From: Uliginosibacterium sp.
Lineage (GTDB): Bacteria; Pseudomonadota; Gammaproteobacteria; Burkholderiales; Rhodocyclaceae
Direction: 5' to 3'
Assembly: GCA_016718265.1 (NCBI GenBank)
Contig: JADKDZ010000001.1
Span: 372,001 to 436,000 of the forward strand
DNA: 64,000 bases
Positions 53,373 through 63,587 of this stretch are shown here, in pieces (positions within the stretch are counted from its first letter, which is position 1; each line of letters starts with the position of its first letter). Position numbers and translations under genes: made by a program. Below the pieces are notes generated by a model that ran no database searches, was not told the DNA's origin, and saw only the letters and a program-made list of their open reading frames with translations.

Positions 53373-53419
53373 AACGATGCCCGGAGAGCCAATACCCATG
53401 CGACTCTCCGGGCATCGTT
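53373..53419. terminator. Terminator-like hairpin between IS30 remnant and sensor kinase gene
   Basis: AACGATGCCCGGAGAG pairs exactly with CTCTCCGGGCATCGTT across a 15-base loop, with a T-run on the plus strand. It lies between two convergent genes and can serve both. It is related to the hairpin at 49905 (shared GCCCGGAGAG core). Confidence 0.75.
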
Positions 53420-53428
53420 TTCAGCAGT

Positions 53429-55507
53429 TTATTCCGCCCGCAACAGGCTCAGCACAAACTCAACCCCGTCATCCACATTTCGTACCGTAATCGTGCCACC
53501 CATCTTGGCCATATAGGTTTTGGCGACGAAGAGGCCCTGGCCGCGGTTGCCTTGGGCGGCGGAGTCGGCCTGGTCCGATACGCCGTATTCGAAGATCTTG
53601 TCGAGCATGTCGGCGGGGATCTGCGGGCCATGGTTGCGGATCGCGATATGGGCGCGGCCTTCGCTGGTATCGAGGTGGATATCGATAGGGCTGTCGGGCA
53701 GGCGGAAGCGTTCGGCATTTTTGAGCACGTGGGTCACCACGTCTTCGAGCGGATACTCGTCTGCGCGCACCCACAGCGGCTCTCCACGTGGCTGGTATTC
53801 CACCTGACCCAGCCCGGCGCAAGGCGCATTGCCCGCCACGGCTTGCAGGAAGGCGTCGATATCGAGCGGCTCGACCTGCAATTGCGTGGTCTCGAAGGCT
53901 TCGCTCGGCGAGGCGCTGCCATAGAGCACGCGCACGGCTTGCTGCATGCGCTCGATATAGCGGCGGCTCGGGTCGCCTTCCTCGCCATGCAGGGCCAGCA
54001 GGGATTGCAGCGGTGACATGATTTCGTGCCCCACGGCATGCCACATGTCTTTCTCCTGCTCGGCGCGGATCTTCTCGCGCGCCATGTCTTCACGCACCCG
54101 GCGCTGCAGGTCGTGCAGGCAACTGGCGAGAATGCCAAGTTCATCGCCGCTGCGCAGGTCTTCCACCTTGAGCAGATCCAGCCCCTGCGCCGTCGTCGCA
54201 GAGCGCTGCGCGGCGACCACGCGGCGCGTCAGCATGGCGATCCGGCGGATGATGCCCAGCTCGATCATGAACCAGGCGAGGAAGACGGCGCCGAGCATCG
54301 CCGCCACAAACCATGACACCCGGGTGACCACGCGGGCCAGAATGCGGTTGGCACTGCGCACGTCGCCACTGAGCAGGATCTCGTAGCGCCCGTTCTGGGT
54401 CGAGATTTCTTCGCGGGACTCCAGCGCCAGGATGTCGTCATCCACCGGCAGGCGGCGGATCAGGCCACCGATCAGCGGCGAAGTTTCGCCATTGGCGGCC
54501 TCGCTGCCGCGCAGATGAATCAGCTCAGGCCCGGCCTTGGCGCCCAGCTTGCGGATGGAGAGCGATTCGCCCGGCAAGAGCAGCGGCTGCAATTCGCTGA
54601 GCAGGAAAGGCGCGCGCGCGGCTTCGTCGTTGCTGTCGAACACGGGCGTTTCGCTGCCCGGTGGCAGCACCTGTACATGCACGCGAATATCGGCGAGATC
54701 GGGCGGCGGCCATTGCAGGCGCTTCTTGTCGAACAAGGCTTCGCGCAGCAGGTCGACCGGCAGACGCAGCGAGTAGAACACCTCGCGCTCGCAGCCCTCA
54801 CCCGCCTGCGGATCGCTGCATTCGGCCGCCTGCCAGGCCCAGCCACGGAATTCACGCACCGGCCGGGTCTGTACGTAATCGGCATCCTCGCGTTCCACAA
54901 AGCCGGTGAGCCGCCCGCGCAGGCTCTTGCCTCGGTCGGGCGTCAGCTCGCCATCCAGCTCGAAGGGCGCCAGCCAGCGGTATTCCTCGCCCCGCAGGTT
55001 GACCTGCACACGCAGCCGATGCGCCTGATCCAGCCGCCTTTCGCCGCGCGGATGCGGCTGCAGCGCCGGGCTCTGCAGCCGCCCCGCTGCATAGATGAAG
55101 CCGCCGGCCCAGGGGTTGGCGCCAATCGCCACGCACAGCGCCGCATCATGCGGGTATTGCACCAGGCAACCGGCCATCTCGATGGCATTGCGCACCTTGG
55201 CGGGGTCGTCGAAATCCAGCGCAGCGTAGGGCAAAAGCATGGGCCGCAGCGGCACCAGGCTGCCGCTTTCGGCTTGCGGATTGAGAAGCGCAAGCTGCCC
55301 AGTTGGGTGGCGCAGACGTGCGGCGATCTGGTCGCCGGTCTTGCGGAAGCCCTCACGGTAATTATCGAAAGCCTGCTGCTTCTCTTCGCGCAGCACCACC
55401 AGCGCAAGCGCCACCGTTGCCAGACTCAGCGCCAGAAAGATGGCGCGGAACAGGCTGCGCAGGCGGATCGAAGCGAGGTAAGCGACCACGCGCTGGAGCA
55501 TGCTCAT
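53429..55507 (-). CDS. Membrane sensor histidine kinase
   Basis: A 692-residue kinase with an N-terminal membrane helix (about 20-40), a large periplasmic sensor region of some 350 residues without a recognised domain, a second helix (VSWFVAAMLGAVFLAWFMIELG), a HAMP-like linker, the H-box WHAVGHEIMSPLQSLLALHG, and an ATPase domain (VTHVLKNAERFR, GNRGQGLFVAKTYM). It is 6 bases after the response-regulator gene. The signal is unknown. Confidence 0.92.
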   Translation of the reverse strand: MSMLQRVVAYLASIRLRSLFRAIFLALSLATVALALVVLREEKQQAFDNYREGFRKTGDQIAARLRHPTGQLALLNPQAESGSLVPLRPMLLPYAALDFDDPAKVRNAIEMAGCLVQYPHDAALCVAIGANPWAGGFIYAAGRLQSPALQPHPRGERRLDQAHRLRVQVNLRGEEYRWLAPFELDGELTPDRGKSLRGRLTGFVEREDADYVQTRPVREFRGWAWQAAECSDPQAGEGCEREVFYSLRLPVDLLREALFDKKRLQWPPPDLADIRVHVQVLPPGSETPVFDSNDEAARAPFLLSELQPLLLPGESLSIRKLGAKAGPELIHLRGSEAANGETSPLIGGLIRRLPVDDDILALESREEISTQNGRYEILLSGDVRSANRILARVVTRVSWFVAAMLGAVFLAWFMIELGIIRRIAMLTRRVVAAQRSATTAQGLDLLKVEDLRSGDELGILASCLHDLQRRVREDMAREKIRAEQEKDMWHAVGHEIMSPLQSLLALHGEEGDPSRRYIERMQQAVRVLYGSASPSEAFETTQLQVEPLDIDAFLQAVAGNAPCAGLGQVEYQPRGEPLWVRADEYPLEDVVTHVLKNAERFRLPDSPIDIHLDTSEGRAHIAIRNHGPQIPADMLDKIFEYGVSDQADSAAQGNRGQGLFVAKTYMAKMGGTITVRNVDDGVEFVLSLLRAE

Positions 55508-55513
55508 CGCCGC

Positions 55514-56215
55514 TTAGTCCGTCGCCCAGCGAAAGCCTCGCATCGGCACGTTCTCGATGCCATCGAAATCCGGGTCGATTTCGCGGAAGGCTTCGCGAAT
55601 GGTGCTGACATGCTTGCGGATGTTGTCGCGGTTGCGGCCGCTTTTCACCACAAGAAAGAGTTCGTCATAACTCACCACCTGGCCTTTGTGTTCAAAGAGT
55701 GCCAGCAGGATGCGCTGGGCAGTGAGTGGCAGATTGACGCGCTTGCCGCGCCACAGGGTGGCATTCTGGCGCAGCGGATCGATCGAGAGTTCGGCGCGCA
55801 CGGCGACGGGTGCTGGCGCCTCTTCTGCCGGGCTGCGCGACTTGGCCGCACGCAGGATATCGAGAAAGGTCTCGATGAATTCGGCTTCGTCGAAGCTGGT
55901 TTTCTGCAGGTAATCCCAGGCATCCAGCGCCTTCATGATGCTGCGATAGATGGCGGCCGGCATGGCAGACACCACCAGCACCGGCGTGCCGTGATGCTTG
56001 TTGATGGCATTGATGATTGCGACCCCGGCGTGGCGCTCACGCCCCAGCTCGATATCGAGCACCACTACGTCATAGTGCTCGCGCGCAATCGCCGCCTCGG
56101 CCTCGTCACGCGAGAACCACTGTTCAACCTGGATGCCCGGCTTCGCGGCCTCGATCCAGCCCTTGAGCTGATTGCTCGTCGGCACATCGTCTTCAATCAC
56201 CGCCACTTTCAGCAT
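55514..56215 (-). CDS. Winged-helix response regulator
   Basis: A 233-residue regulator with a receiver domain (VAVIEDDVPTSNQ, phosphoacceptor Asp54 in VVVLDIELG) and a C-terminal winged-helix (LPLTAQRILLALFEHKGQVVSYDELFLVV, SGRNRDNIRKHVSTIREAF). It pairs with the sensor kinase 6 bases downstream. The ATG at 56215 gives the standard receiver start; an in-frame ATG 18 bases upstream is possible. Target genes are unknown. Confidence 0.9.
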   Translation of the reverse strand: MLKVAVIEDDVPTSNQLKGWIEAAKPGIQVEQWFSRDEAEAAIAREHYDVVVLDIELGRERHAGVAIINAINKHHGTPVLVVSAMPAAIYRSIMKALDAWDYLQKTSFDEAEFIETFLDILRAAKSRSPAEEAPAPVAVRAELSIDPLRQNATLWRGKRVNLPLTAQRILLALFEHKGQVVSYDELFLVVKSGRNRDNIRKHVSTIREAFREIDPDFDGIENVPMRGFRWATD

Positions 56216-56283
56216 GCCATTCTCCCGGGCCACAAGGCTGGGTCAAACCCACTGCTCGTCATGAGGGGCCAGGGCGTTAGGCG

Positions 56284-56307
56284 GGCCCCCCCCCGCGGGG
56301 GGGGGCC
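56284..56307. repeat. GC homopolymer palindrome
   Basis: A perfect 24-bp palindrome: GG, nine C, GC, nine G, CC. It lies in the 290-base divergent gap between the response regulator and the SPFH gene, in which I see no gene. Such tracts are prone to slippage and to sequencing error. Confidence 0.6.
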
Positions 56308-56524
56308 GCCGCCGTTACAAGGCTGGCTTCCGGATTATCCCTGCAAAGCCCGGCCAGGTCACACGCCGGGCTGTGAGTGTTTCTTCCGTTGTCGGCGCCA
56401 TTGGCTCACGGCGCGGAAGCAAGTCGGCCGGGTGCGGCGTTGAGCCTTCCATGGCAGTGCTTCGATGATGGCGACACGGCAGAAACAAACGCTGCTGATC
56501 GACCCAACCACTCAGGAGGAAATC

Positions 56525-57792
56525 ATGGAACTGCCCCGGATGAAATTGCTGGCCCGCAAACTTGGTACGCTCTTCGGCCGCATCCCCAACGCTGCCACCA
56601 CCCTGCACGCCCCGCTGGCAGCGGCCGGTGGCAAGCTCTCCGGCATGGTTCGCCCGCTGCTGCTGGTCTCCGCCGTCTTGGGCGGTGGCTATCTGCTCGT
56701 CAAACACTCACCTTTGGAAAACGTGGAGCGCGGTGAGGTCGGCCTGCGCGTCAATCAGCTCACCGGCAGCATCACCGAGGTGCGCGATGGGCCAATCGTC
56801 GTAATCCCAGGCCTGTATCGCCTGCAGCGCTATTCCCTGCGCGACCAGCTCTATCGCAACAGCGAGAGCGCCCAGGCCGATGGCAAGGCGCCCTTCCAGT
56901 CGGTGGAAGGTCTCTCGCTCGGCGTCGATGTCACCGTGCGCTATGCACTTGACCCGACCCGGGTAGCCAGCATCGCCCGCTCGCTGCCGGCCGATCTGGG
57001 CGGCGAAGTCGTCAAACCCCAGGTGGATGGCGTGATCTACAAGACTTTCACCCGCTACACGGTGCGCGAAATTTTCTCGACCAAGCGTGGCGAGATCCAG
57101 CAACAGATCGAAGCCGAACTCAAGCCCCGCCTCGCTGCCGACGGCATCGTGCTGCGCGGTGTGATGGTCGGCAAGATCGACCTGCCTGCCGACTACCGCG
57201 CCGGGCTGGATCGACTGCTCGCCGAAGAACTTGCCACCGAGAAGATGCGCTACACGCTGGAGCTGAAGGAAAAAATGGTCAAGCAGACCGAGCTGGAAAG
57301 CCAGGCCGATCAGGTGCGCCGCGAGAAGGCCGCCGAAGCGGCGGGCAACGAGCAGATCATCGCCGCCAAGGCTCAGGCCGAATCCATGAAGCATGTGCTG
57401 CCGTTCAAGGAAAAGCAGATCCAGCAACGCCAGCTTGAAGCCGATGCCGAGAAGATCACCCGCATCAAGGGCGCTGAAGCCAATGCCGAAGCCCGCAAGA
57501 TCGAAGCGACCGGCGAAGCTGCCTCGCGTCAGAAGCTCTCCGAAGCGGATGCGTATCGCATCGAAGTGCTCGGCAAGGCCAGCTCGGCACAGATGGAGCG
57601 CGAAGGAGCGCTGATCAGCAAACACCCGCTGCTGATCCAGAAGACCATGGCCGACAAACTCTCGGACAAGATCTCCGTCATCATCGCCCCGCCCCATACC
57701 GGCGGCTTCATCGGCGCCAATCTGCTTGGCGGCCAGGCGCGCCTGCGCCTGCAGCCCCTGCTGCCCAGCAAGCTGAAGAAGGAGCCGAATGA
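56525..57792 (+). CDS. SPFH/band 7 (prohibitin-like) membrane protein, 3' end frameshifted
   Basis: A protein of about 420 residues: an N-terminal membrane segment (MVRPLLLVSAVLGGGYLLVKHS), an SPFH domain (VERGEVGLRVNQLTG, LSLGVDVTVRYALDP, KRGEIQQQIEAEL) and a long charged coiled coil. I chose the ATG at 56525 because AGGAGG is 6 bases upstream. Near 57730 the frame seems to lose a base: read in the shifted frame, the end becomes GAPAPAAPAAQQAEEGAE and stops at a TGA overlapping the next ATG. Read unshifted, it runs 450 bases into the next gene as Arg/Pro-rich nonsense. SPFH proteins scaffold membrane microdomains. Confidence 0.85.
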
Positions 57793-59201
57793 TGCTTGCT
57801 GCCACCGTGCTTGCCGCCAGCCTTGCCATCGTCACGCAGGATCAGGTGGCCCTGCGCGCCGCGCCGCGCGATTCCGCCCAACAGCAAACCGTGCTCTGGC
57901 AAGGCGACAGCCTGGAGATTCGCGGCGAGAAGGGCGACTTCCTCCAGGTCTGGGACCACCGCCGCGAGCGGGGCGGCTACGTCCGCGCCTCACAGGTTCG
58001 CAGCTATGCGATGGATCACGAAAGCGCCGCGCGCATGCTCGCGGTGATGGGATTCGTGCGGGATACCGCTGGCGCCGAAGCGCTGGGTATCGGCCACACC
58101 GCCGCCTTCCTCAAGGCGGCACCGGCGGACGCGATTGGCCCGGATGCCTTCGATGCCCTCGGCACCCTGGCCGATCGCCTGGCTCGCCGCGCCTCGGCCA
58201 GCCGTGGCAGGGCAGGCGACAATGTGACGGCCGCGCATCTTGAAGTGGCCGCGAGCTATGGCGTGGTCATGGAGAGTTTCGAGCGCGATGGCCGGGTGCA
58301 GATCTGCTACAACGGCGAAGCCTTCCGCCGCGTGATGGCGCTGCCCAAGAGCAGCGATCAACAACGTGCCCGCGCCGCACTAGCCCTGACGCGCCATGAC
58401 TGCGTCAATCCTGAGCTCAGCCCCACAAATCGCGCGAGCCTGGATGCATGGCGCATGGAAGTCCTGCAGCGCGTCGATACCAGCAAGCTGCCCGAGCACC
58501 TCAAGAACCGCATCCAGATGCGCCGTGCTGGCGTGTATGCCAGCCTCGCTTTCCAGCAGGCACGCCGTGGCGAGTCCGCACGGGAGGCCGCCGAGCAGGC
58601 CATCGCCAGCCTCGCAGCGGTCAACAAGAGCGAGCTGACGGAAGACGATGCCTATGCCTACAGCGATGCCGCGGCTCGTGCCGGGGCCATCCGCTGGGCC
58701 ACCGCGACACCCCTCAAACTTGCCAGTGGCCTGACGGTTCAGACCCGTGCGGGCCAGCCAGGCGAGACCTGCGTCAGCCTCAGCGATGGCAAGAGCAAGA
58801 CGCCACTGGCCGAGCGCTGCACCTGGGGCATCGTCTGGCCCGCCTCGGCCACCGCCAACCCGCAACGCAACATGCTCGCACTGGCCGTGCAACCGCTGGA
58901 TGGCTGGCGCGAACTCTGGCTCTTCCGCCAAGAGGCCCAAGGCTGGCGCATCGACGTGGTGCCGCCTTCGAGCAACGGCCCCGACATCGGCTACATCGAA
59001 TTCGCCGGCTGGGTGCCAGGCGGCAAGCAGATCCTCACCGCTCGCGAAGTCCGCCTCGACGGCCGCTACAAGCGCAGCTTCGAACTGCTGAACCTGGAAA
59101 GCTTCCAGGTCGAACGCTGGGCCGACAAACCCGAATCGCTCTCCGCCTTCTACCGCTGGCAAGATCCGGTGTGGAAGAAGCTGACACTCGCGGTACGCTG
59201 A
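57789..59201 (+). CDS. Exported protein with N-terminal SH3-like domain
   Basis: A 470-residue protein with a short signal-like start (MLAATVLAASLAIV), an SH3-like segment (DQVALRAAPRDSAQQQTVLWQGDSLEIRGEKGDFLQVWDHRRERGGYVRASQV) and a helical middle; the C-terminal part includes beta-rich segments such as RELWLFRQEAQGWRIDVVPP. The function is unknown. It is preceded by AAGGAG and overlaps the inferred stop of the SPFH gene, so both are translated together. Confidence 0.75.
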   Translation: MMLAATVLAASLAIVTQDQVALRAAPRDSAQQQTVLWQGDSLEIRGEKGDFLQVWDHRRERGGYVRASQVRSYAMDHESAARMLAVMGFVRDTAGAEALGIGHTAAFLKAAPADAIGPDAFDALGTLADRLARRASASRGRAGDNVTAAHLEVAASYGVVMESFERDGRVQICYNGEAFRRVMALPKSSDQQRARAALALTRHDCVNPELSPTNRASLDAWRMEVLQRVDTSKLPEHLKNRIQMRRAGVYASLAFQQARRGESAREAAEQAIASLAAVNKSELTEDDAYAYSDAAARAGAIRWATATPLKLASGLTVQTRAGQPGETCVSLSDGKSKTPLAERCTWGIVWPASATANPQRNMLALAVQPLDGWRELWLFRQEAQGWRIDVVPPSSNGPDIGYIEFAGWVPGGKQILTAREVRLDGRYKRSFELLNLESFQVERWADKPESLSAFYRWQDPVWKKLTLAVR

Positions 59202-59241
59202 TTGAGTCCATCAGTGAAAGCATTCATTGCAAAGGCACGCT

Positions 59242-60458
59242 ATGAAATACATGCAATCAACGAAGCGAAATTCTGATCGCCTGCCCCGCTTCATGAGGCA
59301 CAGCCATGTCCTTTCGTATTGCTTAATCGTGCTCTTGGCAACACTGCTGTTTGCCTCCGGTGCACATGCGGCGGAGTCCCCGTCAGAGTTGATCGGCGTA
59401 TGGCGCGGATCCATTGGCAAGCGTCAAATCATCGCTTGCTGGGATACGTTTAGTGGAAGCTACTACACTCTGCATGACCCTTTACAAATCACTTTGGTGT
59501 CAACAACCAGCAGCCTGACGTCTGGCTAGAACATAGGGGTTTCGAGACACCAAGTTCGTGGCAACTCGCGAAAGTTGTCGGTAACCACCTGAGAGGCACG
59601 TGGACGAAAACACTTGAAAGCCCAAAGCAACCCATCCGGCTGACACGCGTGAGAGTCCCCCGGCAAAACAATGAGGAAATCCAGGGCTGCAACAGCAACG
59701 GTTCCTTATATGAAGCATTCTATGCTCCACGCGTTATTTCCGAGCGGATTTACCCTGGCAAGCCAGCCACCTTCATGGAGAAGCCCTACCGCGTGATCAT
59801 GGCCCTTGGCGGACGCGTCACTTCTCTGGAACTGATTGGGGAAGACGAATCGATCACCCACGCCAATGAGCTTCTTCGCAAAAATTTCACGGACAGCATC
59901 CGTGGCGCGATTGCATGTATGGACGACCCTCAGTCGCCAAATAACTATTGGTTTCAAACCAAGCTCCGTTTGCGTTTCTGGAACAAGGAATGGCTGTCTT
60001 GGTCAAGCCATGAAGAGGGCTACTGCGGTGGAGCGCATCCCTTCTTCTATAGCGATCCAAGCACAATTGACCTGCGTACGGGCAAGGAAGCCAAGCTCTG
60101 GAACTGGTTCAAGCTCGTCAAGAAACAAGCAGATACCCCAGAACAGATATGCGCGTCTCTGGAAAATCGTTGTCTCCCGGCACGCCTTGCCAAGCAAGTC
60201 AGAGAGGCACGAGCCTCTTACGAATACAAGTACTGCGAAAATATCGACTTCCAAGTAGTGGTAGATGGAGGCTATTCGATAGGGCTGAACGAAAAAGGCA
60301 TCGCATTTGTTCCTAATGTGCCTGAACCGGCTCGCAGCACGCGTACCTGCTACGCCCATTACACCATCCCATTTGCTGAACTGGCACCTTACCTCAACAA
60401 GCAGGGGTTAGCTGCAGTTTCCCGCATACTGACGCCAACATCGGGAGAGTCTGAATGA
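59242..60458 (+). pseudogene. Frameshifted exported protein with RsiV/DUF3298-like end
   Basis: The N-terminal frame gives a signal peptide (LSYCLIVLLATLLFASGAHA) and ELIGVWRGSIGKRQIIACWD, ending at 59529. The frame from about 59475 continues VWLEHRGFETPSSWQLAKVVGNHLRGTWTK, then a domain with EEGYCGGAHPFFYS and YTIPFAELAPYLNKQG, as in DUF3298/RsiV-like proteins. One base missing near 59475 would rejoin them. The stop overlaps the next gene. It is a pseudogene or an indel error. Confidence 0.65.
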
Positions 60459-62850
60459 CGAAGACGCACCACGAAACGGGCACCCGTATGATCCGCCACA
60501 CGCTTGCCCGTAGCCTGTTCGTCTGCGCGCTGGCCTTTGCCGTACAACCGGTGCTGGCATACTCGGGCGAGGCCACGGATGCTGCGTTTGCGGCGCTGCT
60601 CGCAATGCCCGGCGCCGAACCGGAAACCGGCAGTTGGGACTTTCCTCGCCTGGAAGATTTCAAAGCCGACTCAGAAGCCAGCCTGATCCGCTATCTTGCC
60701 CGCATGAAAAAGGAGGGGGCCGACCTCAACGCCTACCGCCATCAGGCACCCTGCTGCACCACGCAATCCGGGCAGGCAAAACAAAGGCGGCAATCTGGTT
60801 GCTGAAAAACGGCGCACGCCCCGAGAAGCCCCTGCGGGATGGCAGCGATAACGCGCTCGATCTGGCCGTGCAGTACAAACGAAGCACGCTCATCCAGCTG
60901 TTGCAGCAGAAGCCCTACAGACTGAAACGCCTGGTCCTGCACGCCCCCGTCCAGCAGGTATCTACTGAGGCGGCAAGCTCGACACTCACTTACACCGACG
61001 ATAAAGATCTAGCGTCGATACGGGCCTATCTATCCAGTCTTGCCGGGAAAGGGCGCTACGAATATAAACCGGCACTGGTCGAGGAATGGAAGGCGTTTGT
61101 CACTCGCCTGCCTGCTGGCGCCAATGCAAAAATCATGGATGACGCTTATGCCATGCAAGGCCTGACGGAATTGCTTCGCCTCGCGCCTGACGGGCTGGAA
61201 GCGGCTTTTGACAAACTCCCCAAGGCAACCATCCAGCGTCACGCGCAAACCATCGCCGATGCCCTTGCCGAGCACTCCTACATCAATTACAGCTCCGACA
61301 CGCCCACCCGGATCAGCTACACGATTCCGCAACACTGGCGTGCGCTGTGGAAGCGCCTGGAAACGCCCCTCAATTACGACAAAGCTCCAGATTTGGCGGG
61401 CAAGATTCAACCCGAGCTCTGGCCTGCGCTCTTTGCCAGCGGCTATCACCAGCACAATGCGGAGAAGACCCTTGGCTGCCTGGTCAGCGGCGTGGACAGT
61501 GCAAGCTTCAAGCCCTTGTGGCCGAGCCTGAAAGAACACTTTACCGACATTCAGGACAATGCCCCCGGGATGGTGCTGGCGAACTACCGTCTCTCTGGTT
61601 CCTGCTATCACACGGCATCGCAGAAAGACGCCGCTGAAAAGCTGCAGTTTCTGGCTTCGATCGGCGTTCAGTCCCCGGTCACCGGCTTGGCAATGTCGCG
61701 GCTGAAGGATGCCCTGCCCGAACTCCTTGCAGCAATTGAAGCCTTCACGCCCAAAAGCGTGCCAGCCCCGCGGCTGGTGGATGCAACACCCGACTGCAGC
61801 TTCTCCTTCAGTGACACCTGGTATCAAGAACTTCTCAAAAGTATCGCCTCCATTACCGAAGTCAATGGACAAACCGTCCAGTTATTCGAGATTCCAGGCC
61901 AGCGCGAGTGCGGTTTAATGATCTTTGATGATCGGAGAGGCAGTCGCTATCCTGACGGCACCGTCGACTCATTTACCGGACCTATATTTGAACGACTTCC
62001 GTCCGCTGCCGATCCGGTTGATCAGTTTCAAGTCTGGGTATTGGAAGGCGGGCAGATCCGTCAACGCGAGGTCGGTTTGGGAGCAGAAGGAAATGCCCCA
62101 GAGATTTTCCCGGTTCTGGATACCGTAACAAAGAAGCGCTACTACTTGAACTCGGGGTATTACGCAAGAAACCGCTACCAATATTCGGCATTGCCCCACA
62201 TCCTTGAATGGACCAGCACGCCGAAGGGCCTGGCGCTGATGCCCAGCCATGATGCCGATACGCTGGAAAAAGCCTTGCTGGAGCAATGCGAGCAAAGCGA
62301 AGAAGGCGGGGGCTTGAACTGCCGCGGTCTGGTCGCACTGACAAAATTTCACGGGGGCGACGCCGACTCGGAGCCCACGCATGAGCCGACACTGCAAGAC
62401 GCCTTCAAGCCAATGCCGATCCAGACTTTCATCGACATTCAAAGCAAGGAACAACGTCTCGCCTATCTTGCGGTCATCCTGTCTCTGGATAAGTCAGCAC
62501 TGAGAACCATTCAGGCCAAGGGCATACCTGCCACGTGGACGGCCGAAGCGATCAAGCAGATCGGCACATCCCAGCTATCAACCGCCGAAAAGCGCCAGCG
62601 CACAGCCTGGATTTTTCGCGACCACAAACAATTGAGACTTGCGGTAAATAGCGATGTGCTAAAGAGCCTCCTGCCCTGGCTGCCGCGCGAAGACTGGAGG
62701 CCGCTATTCCCGATTCTCTCCAGCTACTCCGACGACTACTTTGGTCTGGACTCTCTGCGCGATCATGCGGAAGCACAAGGATCGCGGGATCTCGCCTGTG
62801 ATCTCGACCATGTGCGCGGTCTTCTGTGCGGCGAGAGAATCCAGCACTGA
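60455..62850 (+). CDS. Exported ankyrin-like protein (frameshifted)
   Basis: The first frame gives a signal peptide (LARSLFVCALAFAVQPVLA) and ends near KKEGADLNAYRH. One base seems missing at about 60755; after it the protein continues GTLLHHAIRAGKTKAAIWLLKNGARPEK, which is an ankyrin repeat, and runs to 62850. The rest (about 650 residues) is helical and mixed, with no domain I recognise. With the base restored it would have about 798 residues. It overlaps the preceding gene by 4 bases. Confidence 0.7.
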
Positions 62851-62948
62851 GCGGGAGATCCGTTCGCCTCGGCGCGGGACGGCGCCATCGACCTGATGGC
62901 GGCGGCGCCCAAGGTCGAGCCTGGGTTACGCTGCGCCACCGGCTGTGA

Positions 62949-63401
62949 TCAGGCCGCTTCAGGCTTGATCAGCGGCAGCGATTCGCCGCCGTCGATCAGG
63001 ATCTTGCGCGGCTTGTAGGCTTCGGGAATTTCGCGTTCCAGCTCGATGTTGAGCAAGCCATTCTCGAAGCTGGCGGCGACTACCTTGACGTGATCGGCGA
63101 GCTGGAAATGCTGCTCAAAATCGCGCGCGGCGATGCCGCGGTGAAGCCAGGTGCGCTGCGTGGCATCGGTGGCCTTGCGACCGATGACCTTGAGCGCGTT
63201 CTTCTCGATTTCCACGTCCAGCTCTTCACGCGAGAAGCCTGCCAGCGCCATGCTGATGCGGTAGCGGTCTTCGGAGACCAGCTCGATGTTGTAAGGGGGG
63301 TAGCTCGGCTGTTCGTTGCGCAAGGCGGCCTCGGCCAGCTGGGCCAGGCGGTCAAAGCCAATCGCAGAGCGGTACAAAGGGGAAAAATCGTAAGTACGCA
63401 T
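62949..63401 (-). CDS. Small heat shock protein Hsp20 (IbpA type)
   Basis: A 150-residue alpha-crystallin chaperone that binds unfolding proteins. MRTYDFSPLYRSAIGFDRL is the IbpA-type start; the domain has NIELVSEDRYRISMALAGF, the LHRGIAARDFEQHFQLADHV segment and the FENGLLNIELEREIPE hairpin. The 5' leader on the minus strand holds a ROSE-type thermometer. The gene is divergent from the HNH gene. Confidence 0.94.
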   Translation of the reverse strand: MRTYDFSPLYRSAIGFDRLAQLAEAALRNEQPSYPPYNIELVSEDRYRISMALAGFSREELDVEIEKNALKVIGRKATDATQRTWLHRGIAARDFEQHFQLADHVKVVAASFENGLLNIELEREIPEAYKPRKILIDGGESLPLIKPEAA

Positions 63402-63495
63402 GATTCATATCCTCGTAAGCGATAAGAAGAAATCCGGGCCTCCGTTGAGCACCCGTATTCGCTATTTAGGATCGTCCTTCAGGATTTCAAGTCCC
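63402..63495 (-). promoter_or_regulatory. ROSE-type RNA thermometer leader and heat-shock promoter candidate
   Basis: Directly before the Hsp20 start, the minus-strand leader contains TATCGCT-TACG-AGGATA (63424 to 63408). This is the ROSE hallmark: a UYGCU paired with the AGGA ribosome binding site with one bulged G. Here the loop is TACG. At low temperature it would hide the ribosome binding site. Further upstream (63491-63486) CTTGAA is a good -35 for the heat-shock sigma factor; the -10 is a weaker match. Confidence 0.75.
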
Positions 63496-63587
63496 TGAAT
63501 TGCGGTTAGCCAACCACGCGGGTCAGATTCCATTTACCGCGACCCACGGGCATACTGACCACCCCGCCACGCTCGCCCCACACTGCC

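Noticed and set aside
57792..58243. A 150-residue C-terminal extension of the SPFH protein overlapping the next gene
   Set aside because: It is Arg/Pro-rich off-frame translation of the next gene. The shifted frame gives a natural Ala/Pro/Glu-rich end with a stop at the overlap.
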